Positions 57,131-64,000 of a DNA stretch of 64,000 nt are shown one piece after another (position 1 is the first letter of the stretch; every line of letters starts with the position of its first letter). The notes beneath the pieces were generated by a model. That model searched no databases. It was not told where the DNA came from and was given only the letters and a program-made list of their open reading frames with translations. This DNA comes from Curvibacter sp. PAE-UM (GTDB lineage: Bacteria > Pseudomonadota > Gammaproteobacteria > Burkholderiales > Burkholderiaceae_C): assembly GCF_001432305.1 (NCBI RefSeq), contig NZ_KQ483358.1:446790-510789 (forward strand). Direction: 5' to 3'. The position numbers and the translations under genes were made by a program.

Positions 57131-57157
57131 CAAAAAAACAGCCCCGTCAGCACGGGG
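57131..57157 (-). terminator. Terminator between fusA and tuf
   Basis: On the minus strand CCCCGT pairs with ACGGGG and is followed by CTG and T7 (plus-strand A run at 57131-57138). It would reduce read-through from fusA into tuf. Confidence 0.7.
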
Positions 57158-57168
57158 ATGCGAACTTC

Positions 57169-59271
<2,103 letters not shown>

Positions 59272-59288
59272 GATGGTCTTTCGTTAAA

Positions 59289-59326
59289 ACAGGTCAGGCC
59301 CGCTCGTGGCGGGCCTGCGCACCTGT
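59289..59326 (-). terminator. Stable hairpin between rpsG and fusA
   Basis: CAGGCCCGC (59295-59303) pairs with GCGGGCCTG (59309-59317), extended by ACAGGT/ACCTGT outside. Only four T follow on the minus strand, so this is a partial terminator or a message-processing signal. Confidence 0.5.
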
Positions 59327-59340
59327 GGGGCAGTTGTGGC

Positions 59341-59811
59341 TTAGAAACGGAAGTGGCTGAAGGCCTTGTTGGCTTCGGCCATGCGGTGCACTTCATCACG
59401 ACGCTTCATGGCGCCACCACGGCCTTCGGTGGCCTCGATGATTTCGTTGGCCAGGCGCAGGGCCATGGACTTCTCGCCACGCTTGCGGGCGGCTTCCTTG
59501 ATCCAGCGCATGGACAGGGCCAGACGGCGCACCGGGCGCACTTCAACCGGCACCTGGTAGTTGGCGCCGCCGACACGGCGGGACTTCACTTCGACCATCG
59601 GCTTGACATTGTTGATGGCGATCGTGAACAGCTCCAGCGCATCCTTGCCGGTTTTCTGTCCAATGGTTTCGAGGGCACCGTAAATGATGCGCTCGGCAAC
59701 CGCCTTCTTGCCGCCTTCCATGATCACGTTCATGAACTTGGAGAGGTCGACATTGCCGAACTTCGGATCCGGCAGGATTTCACGTTTAGGGACTTCGCGA
59801 CGACGTGGCAT
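59341..59811 (-). CDS. rpsG: 30S ribosomal protein S7
   Basis: A 156-residue protein that nucleates the 30S head and in E. coli represses the str operon. [19 protein letters not shown] and [17 protein letters not shown] are diagnostic. A 160-bp gap separates it from rpsL, longer than in E. coli. Confidence 0.98.
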   Translation of the reverse strand: MPRRREVPKREILPDPKFGNVDLSKFMNVIMEGGKKAVAERIIYGALETIGQKTGKDALELFTIAINNVKPMVEVKSRRVGGANYQVPVEVRPVRRLALSMRWIKEAARKRGEKSMALRLANEIIEATEGRGGAMKRRDEVHRMAEANKAFSHFRF

Positions 59812-59971
59812 GTTTCACCTCATACTGCTTCAGTTGGCATCTTTTCAGACACCGCGAGAGCCATACAGAACTCTCACTTACTCGACCCACCCGGACGATT
59901 CCGAGCTTCGGGTCACTACGCTCAAACCGTCTGCCAGACGACTTGAACACCGAAAAATCAGGGCTTGAGAA

Positions 59972-60349
59972 TCAAGCCTTCTTGGGGCGCTTGGCGCCGT
60001 ACTTGGAACGCGACTGCTTGCGGTCTTTCACGCCTTGCAGGTCAAGCGAGCCACGCACGATGTGGTAACGCACACCCGGCAGATCCTTGACACGACCGCC
60101 ACGAACCAGCACCACGCTGTGTTCCTGCAGGTTGTGGCCTTCACCGCCGATGTAGGAAATGACTTCGAAACCGTTGGTCAGGCGCACCTTGGCGACCTTA
60201 CGCAGAGCGGAATTCGGCTTCTTGGGCGTCGTGGTGTACACACGGGTGCACACGCCACGGCGCTGCGGAGAGTTCTGCATGGCAGGACTCTTCGACTTGA
60301 TGGTCTCGACCTCGCGGCCTTGACGCACTAGCTGGTTAATGGTTGGCAT
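59972..60349 (-). CDS. rpsL: 30S ribosomal protein S12
   Basis: A 125-residue decoding-centre protein. The regions altered in streptomycin-resistant mutants, [11 protein letters not shown] and [12 protein letters not shown], read as wild type. First gene of the str operon, with a promoter about 70 bp upstream. Confidence 0.98.
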   Translation of the reverse strand: MPTINQLVRQGREVETIKSKSPAMQNSPQRRGVCTRVYTTTPKKPNSALRKVAKVRLTNGFEVISYIGGEGHNLQEHSVVLVRGGRVKDLPGVRYHIVRGSLDLQGVKDRKQSRSKYGAKRPKKA

Positions 60350-60419
60350 TTAAAAACGTCCCTCAACGTTTGATAAAAACGAAAACGTGAAACCCTTCGG
60401 AATTTCCGAAAAGCCTTCA

Positions 60420-60448
60420 AGTGTATCAGGTCAACCATGGACCCGCAA
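60420..60448 (-). promoter_or_regulatory. Promoter of the str operon (rpsL)
   Basis: On the minus strand -35 TTGCGG (60443-60448), 17 bp spacing, -10 TACACT (60420-60425). A small TTCGGAA-type palindrome (60396-60410) lies in the leader. Confidence 0.5.
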
Positions 60449-60501
60449 TGCTTCCCTCGCCAATCCGCCTGTGCCGAGACCCGGAGAGGGGGCCGACGGG
60501 C

Positions 60502-61680
60502 TTATTGGATCCAGAGCCTGAAGGCATCCCAGGCGCGGCCGATCAGGCCCGCCTCTTCCACCGATTCAAGAGCAAGCAATGGAATTGTTGAGAGTGTGTG
60601 CTCGCCTATATTTATCTTCAAGGTACCGCTGGCCTGGCCCTTTTTAAGCGGGGCAATCAGGGGGTCAGGGCGCACGGCCTCGGTCCGCAGGCGACCGGCA
60701 TATCCCGCCGGCACCGTCACCACCACAGCCAGTGGACGTCCCAACCGGACCTGGGCCGACCGGCCCTTCCAGACCGCCGGGGTGAGTACCGGCTGGTTGG
60801 CATCGAACAATTTGACCGCCTCGAAGGCGGTGTAGCCCCAGTTCAGCAGTTTCTGCGTCTCGGTGGCCCGGGCATTCTCGCTGTCGGTCCCGAGCACCAC
60901 GGCCAACAGGCGCCGGACACCGGGCGCGCCGGCCGGCCCCAGATGGGGAAACTCGCGCTGGGCCGTCGCAATCAGGCAGTAACCGGCCGCTTCGGTGTGG
61001 CCAGTCTTGAGGCCATCCACTGACGGATCGCGAAACAGCAACAGGTTGCGATTGCTGTCATTGGCCGGCGGGGTGCCCTCGTAGCGGTATTTTCGGATGG
61101 CATGGAAGCGGGCCTGGTCCGGGAAGTCACGCAACAACCGTGTGGCCAGGATAGCCAGGTCGCGCGCCGTGCTCAGCTGGCCGGGCTGGGACAGGCCGGT
61201 CGGATTGACGAAGCGGGTCGCCTTCATCCCCAAGGCCTGGGCCTGCTCGTTCATGAGCTGGACAAAACGCTCCTCGCTGCCCGCTACGCCTTCGGCCAAC
61301 GCCATGGCAGCATCGTTGCCGGACTGCACCAGCAAGCCCTTGAGCAGATCCTCCACCGGCACCTTCATCCGGGTGTCGATGAACATGCGCGAGCCGGGCT
61401 GGCGCCAGGCACGCTCGCTGACGGGCAAGGCCTGCTTCAACTCCAGCAGCCCCAGGCGCAGTGCATCAAAGACCAGATAGGCCGTCATGAGCTTGGTCAG
61501 GGAGGCCGGCTGAACCGGGCTGTCCGCCTCGCGGGCGGCCAGCGTCTGGTCGCTGGTCAGGTCCAGCAGCAGATAAGCCCGGGCCGCGACCTCGGGCGGC
61601 TGGGGCATGGCCTGGGCCCAAGCGTTGCCCCACAACAGGCCGCACGCAGCAGCCAGCAGGGCTAGGACGTTTTTCATCAT
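60502..61680 (-). CDS. dacA: D-alanyl-D-alanine carboxypeptidase (PBP5/6 family)
   Basis: A 392-residue periplasmic carboxypeptidase that trims the terminal D-Ala from peptidoglycan. Signal peptide 1-23 (WAQA cleavage), S60-LT-K63, S120-G-N122 and K225-T-G227 motifs complete the active site. The C-terminal beta domain and a final amphipathic helix (IGRAWDAFRLWIQ) anchor it to the membrane. It overlaps the upstream hydrolase by 4 bp as ATGA. Confidence 0.95.
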   Translation of the reverse strand: MMKNVLALLAAACGLLWGNAWAQAMPQPPEVAARAYLLLDLTSDQTLAAREADSPVQPASLTKLMTAYLVFDALRLGLLELKQALPVSERAWRQPGSRMFIDTRMKVPVEDLLKGLLVQSGNDAAMALAEGVAGSEERFVQLMNEQAQALGMKATRFVNPTGLSQPGQLSTARDLAILATRLLRDFPDQARFHAIRKYRYEGTPPANDSNRNLLLFRDPSVDGLKTGHTEAAGYCLIATAQREFPHLGPAGAPGVRRLLAVVLGTDSENARATETQKLLNWGYTAFEAVKLFDANQPVLTPAVWKGRSAQVRLGRPLAVVVTVPAGYAGRLRTEAVRPDPLIAPLKKGQASGTLKINIGEHTLSTIPLLALESVEEAGLIGRAWDAFRLWIQ

Positions 61681-62312
61681 GGCGCGGAAGAGAGGTGGCG
61701 CACCACCAGACTCTTGAGCAGGGGCAGTTGCCCATGGAAGAAGTGGCTGCCGCCGGGCACCACCGTCACCGGCAGCACCTGGGGACGGGCCCAGTCCATC
61801 ACGGCCGCCAGCGGCACCGTGTCGTCGTGTTCACCGTGGATCACCAGGGTGCGTTCGTGCAGATCCTGGGGCACCTGGGCTACCTGGAAACGGCTGGCCG
61901 CCGCCCCGACGAACACCAGCTTGTCGATCTGGCGCGCCGGCCACAGGGAGGTCAGGGCCTGGCTCATCACGAAAGAGCCAAAGGAAAAGCCGGCCAGTGC
62001 CAGCGGGCCTTCGGGCGCGTACTGCTGCACCACGGCCAGAAAATCCTCGGCTTCGCCCCGACCTTCGTCATGCACACCCTCGGTAGCACCAACGCCGCGA
62101 AAGTTGAAACGCAAGGCCGACCAACCGCATTGCACGAAGGCGCGCGCCAGCGTCTGCACCACCTTGTTGTCCATGGTGCCGCCGAAGAGCGGATGCGGGT
62201 GGGCGATGACGGCCGCGCCACGCGGACTGACACCTTCAGCGGGTGCGTCACGCAGCACTTCAATGCGGCCCGCCGGGCCCGCCAGCAGCAGGCGCTCCGT
62301 CTGCGAGTTCAT
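61677..62312 (-). CDS. Alpha/beta hydrolase (YqiA/prolyl-oligopeptidase-like family)
   Basis: A 211-residue alpha/beta hydrolase of a family widespread in proteobacteria. HPHPLFGGTMDNKVV, RFNFRGVGATEG, nucleophile elbow AGFSFGSFV, acid in GEHDDTVP and histidine in GGSHFFHGQL. Sits between the ferredoxin and dacA genes with 1 bp and 4 bp overlap, so it belongs to the operon. Substrate unknown. Confidence 0.88.
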   Translation of the reverse strand: MNSQTERLLLAGPAGRIEVLRDAPAEGVSPRGAAVIAHPHPLFGGTMDNKVVQTLARAFVQCGWSALRFNFRGVGATEGVHDEGRGEAEDFLAVVQQYAPEGPLALAGFSFGSFVMSQALTSLWPARQIDKLVFVGAAASRFQVAQVPQDLHERTLVIHGEHDDTVPLAAVMDWARPQVLPVTVVPGGSHFFHGQLPLLKSLVVRHLSSAP

Positions 62313-62313
62313 G

Positions 62314-62673
62314 TCAACGCCCCAGGTGCGGCGGCGTCAGCAGGCGCTCGACCACCTTGCCATGCTTGAGGTGCGACTCGACGATCTCGTCGATGTCACT
62401 CACATCGACATAGGAATACCAGACCGCATCCGGGTAGACCACGGCCACCGGGCCGCCAGCGCAACGATCCAGGCAGCCCGCGCGGTTCACGCGCACTTTC
62501 CCCGGCCCGGCCAGGCCGGCCGCCTTGACCAGGGATTTGCAACGCTCGAACGCCGCTTCGGCCTGATGGTTGGCGCAGCAAGACTCACCTGCGGGGCGTT
62601 GATTCAGGCAGAAAAAGACATGCCGCTCGTAATAAGAAGCAGAAGCGGCCTGCGGGACAGTATTGGTACTCAT
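62314..62673 (-). CDS. Thioredoxin-like [2Fe-2S] ferredoxin
   Basis: A 119-residue protein of the thioredoxin-like ferredoxin family. Cysteines in FFCLNQRP...SCC and GCLDRCAGGPVAVVYP provide the cluster ligands, in the pattern C-x10-C then C-x3-C. Related to NuoE C-terminal domains. Its partner is unknown. Overlaps the VanZ-like gene by 4 bp. Confidence 0.9.
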   Translation of the reverse strand: MSTNTVPQAASASYYERHVFFCLNQRPAGESCCANHQAEAAFERCKSLVKAAGLAGPGKVRVNRAGCLDRCAGGPVAVVYPDAVWYSYVDVSDIDEIVESHLKHGKVVERLLTPPHLGR

Positions 62674-63791
62674 GCCTGAATTCTAGGTGCAGCCCCGTCC
62701 AGGCTGCGCAGAGCCCAGACGCGCGTCAGCACATACAACAGCACGGCATAGGGCCACAGCCAGCCCAGCCACTGGGCCACACCGTGGAACCGGATGAAAC
62801 GCCCCTGCTCCCAGACCTGCAGGTTGTGGGCAAAGTAGGGGCTGGCCGGGGCCTGGTTGATCAGGCTCAGGTACAGGCCCAGACCCAGCAGCAGCAAAGC
62901 CGCACAGACGCGGGCCGGGACGCGCAGCAGCAGCAGGGCAACGACAGCGGCCAGCACCAGACCGGCCTTGACTGGCAAGCTGAACCAGGCCCAGGCATGC
63001 ACCGGCCCGTAGCTCAGGGCCGCCGACAGCAGCGTGCCCCCCACGGCCGCGGCCAGGACGGCCAGCACGAAAGCGGCGCGGCGGACGGTTGAAGGAATGA
63101 TGCTGAAACCAAGCAGACAGGGAATCAGGGCACCCAGCAAAACACAGGTCATTTCTGTGCCGGGCACCAGCGGCTGCAACTCCACGGTCCGCAGCGGCAG
63201 CCACTCCAGGAAGGGGGTGTCCATCAGCAGTTCGGCCAAGCCGGCTTCCACCCGCTCGAAGACCTGGCCCAGCCCTAGCGGCACCGCCGCCGGAAACAGC
63301 AGGGCACAGGGCCAGAGCGCCAGCAGCACCAGGGCCCCGCGCGCTTCGGGCACGAACCAGCGGGCGCGAAAACGGATCCAGCGGTCGATGGCGCCCAGCT
63401 TCTCCAGCAGGGTGGACGTCACGGCCCCAAGCCACGCCCCGGCCACGTTGAGCAGGAAATCGATGTTGGAAGGAACCCGCGACGACAGATAACCCTGCAG
63501 GGTTTCCATCAGCAGGGACAGGAAGCCCGCCGCCAACGTAGCCAGCAGCACGGCACGGGCGCCCTGGCCGATGCGCAACGCACCCAGGGCCAGCAAAAAC
63601 CCGAGTGGCGCATACCCCAACACATTGGAGAAGAGATCGAAGGCCGTCCAGTAGTGCGGCCACGGCGCCACGAGAAAGCCCCAGGGCAGCGGCCCCTGGT
63701 CGCGCCAATCGGTAAAGGGATAAAGACTGGCATAAACCACCAGCCCCACATAAACCAGACTCAGGGGCCAGGCGGAAGTCTTGTGCGGCAT
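62670..63791 (-). CDS. VanZ-family membrane protein
   Basis: A 373-residue polytopic membrane protein with the VanZ-like domain in its first half: SLYPFTDWRDQG, DLFSNVLGYAPLGFLLALG, METLQGYLSSRVPSNIDFLLNVAGAWLGA. About nine to ten membrane segments overall. VanZ homologues are linked to glycopeptide tolerance in Gram-positives, but in Betaproteobacteria the role is unknown. ATG 63791 has AGGTG close upstream. It follows hemJ by 13 bp. Confidence 0.87.
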   Translation of the reverse strand: MPHKTSAWPLSLVYVGLVVYASLYPFTDWRDQGPLPWGFLVAPWPHYWTAFDLFSNVLGYAPLGFLLALGALRIGQGARAVLLATLAAGFLSLLMETLQGYLSSRVPSNIDFLLNVAGAWLGAVTSTLLEKLGAIDRWIRFRARWFVPEARGALVLLALWPCALLFPAAVPLGLGQVFERVEAGLAELLMDTPFLEWLPLRTVELQPLVPGTEMTCVLLGALIPCLLGFSIIPSTVRRAAFVLAVLAAAVGGTLLSAALSYGPVHAWAWFSLPVKAGLVLAAVVALLLLRVPARVCAALLLLGLGLYLSLINQAPASPYFAHNLQVWEQGRFIRFHGVAQWLGWLWPYAVLLYVLTRVWALRSLDGAAPRIQA

Positions 63792-63804
63792 GGCACCTGC
63801 CGGG

Positions 63805-64000
63805 TCAGAAGGGCTTGACCACCACCAGCACGACGGCCGCCAGCAACAGCAACACCGGCGCCTCGTTGAACCAGCGGAACCAGACATGGCCGCGCCGGTT
63901 CTCGCCGCGCCGGAACTTCTTCAGCAGAACGCCGCAGGCATGGTGGTAACCCAGAGCCAGCGCCACGACCACCAGTTTGGCATGCAGCCAGCCATTGCCC
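63805..64000 (-). CDS. hemJ: HemJ-type protoporphyrinogen IX oxidase, N-terminal part outside window
   Basis: The last 65 codons of a membrane protein. GWLHAKLVVVALALGYHH, NRRGHVWFRWFNEAPV and a final hydrophobic helix ending VVVKPF match the C-terminus of HemJ (UPF0093, about 140 residues), which oxidises protoporphyrinogen IX in haem synthesis. The frame is open to the window edge. It heads the run hemJ-vanZ-ferredoxin-hydrolase-dacA. Confidence 0.85.
   Translation of the reverse strand, partial: GNGWLHAKLVVVALALGYHHACGVLLKKFRRGENRRGHVWFRWFNEAPVLLLLAAVVLVVVKPF

Overview
The window is a stretch of high-GC bacterial chromosome. Protein sequences (PilT/PilU, the lipoate genes, the F0F1 ATP synthase, the ribosomal operons), the periplasmic Bug/TctC-type receptors and the style of the intergenic GC-rich hairpins all point to Betaproteobacteria, order Burkholderiales, most likely family Comamonadaceae. 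Species is not resolved. No prophage, insertion sequence, CRISPR array or plasmid function was seen, so this is core chromosome with small accessory patches.

Region 1 (1-6.6 kb): end of a Bug receptor, a class V aminotransferase, phosphatidylserine decarboxylase, then divergently a GlcD-type flavoprotein followed by an LrgA/LrgB membrane pair, a 273-bp highly structured repeat, and a second Bug receptor. GlcD next to LrgAB, with a glyoxylate-type aminotransferase close by, suggests a two-carbon acid (glycolate) uptake and oxidation locus. Region 2 (6.6-14.4 kb): Cache chemoreceptor, small hydrolase facing a phosphoribosyltransferase, arginase, and a GGDEF/EAL sensor downstream of a lone pseudopilin. 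Region 3 (14.5-17.4 kb): TetR regulator, enol-lactonase-like hydrolase, remnant of a flavin reductase gene, and a luciferase-like flavin monooxygenase; two related GATC-containing dyads lie in its promoter regions. Region 4 (17.4-25.4 kb): yggS, pilT-pilU, a beta-hydroxyacid dehydrogenase, the envelope/replication cluster dolP-diaA-yraN with divergent rsmI and a low-molecular-weight phosphatase, tRNA-Arg(CCG), and cytochrome c5 with a possible FNR-type site.

Region 5 (25.5-31.1 kb): SDR dehydrogenase plus two tandem acyl-CoA ligases, then a hydrolase and a small uncharacterised gene. Region 6 (31.2-38.5 kb): complete ATP synthase operon atpIBEFHAGDC with terminator and promoter. Region 7 (38.6-41.5 kb): D-amino acid aminotransferase, ybeD, lipB, lipA. 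Region 8 (41.5-50.3 kb): regulatory PTS (EIIA-Man, HPr, EI) without a sugar permease, an MFS transporter and lipoprotein, DUF4197 protein, TlpA-like thioredoxin, cytochrome c' with cytochrome b561, M48 protease, GNAT acetyltransferase and a peroxiredoxin.

Region 9 (50.4-60.4 kb): str and S10 ribosomal operons on the minus strand (rpsL, rpsG, fusA, tuf, rpsJ, then rplC to rpsQ), with a good sigma70-like promoter between rpsJ and rplC overlapped by an inverted repeat. Region 10 (60.5-64 kb): dacA-type carboxypeptidase, hydrolase, thioredoxin-like ferredoxin, VanZ-family membrane protein and the C-terminal end of hemJ, tightly packed as one likely operon.

Most genes are ordinary. The most interesting items are the GlcD-LrgAB arrangement, the cloverleaf-like repeat at 5320-5592, the decayed flavin reductase beside its expected partner, the orphan pseudopilin/c-di-GMP gene pair, and several candidate leaderless genes.
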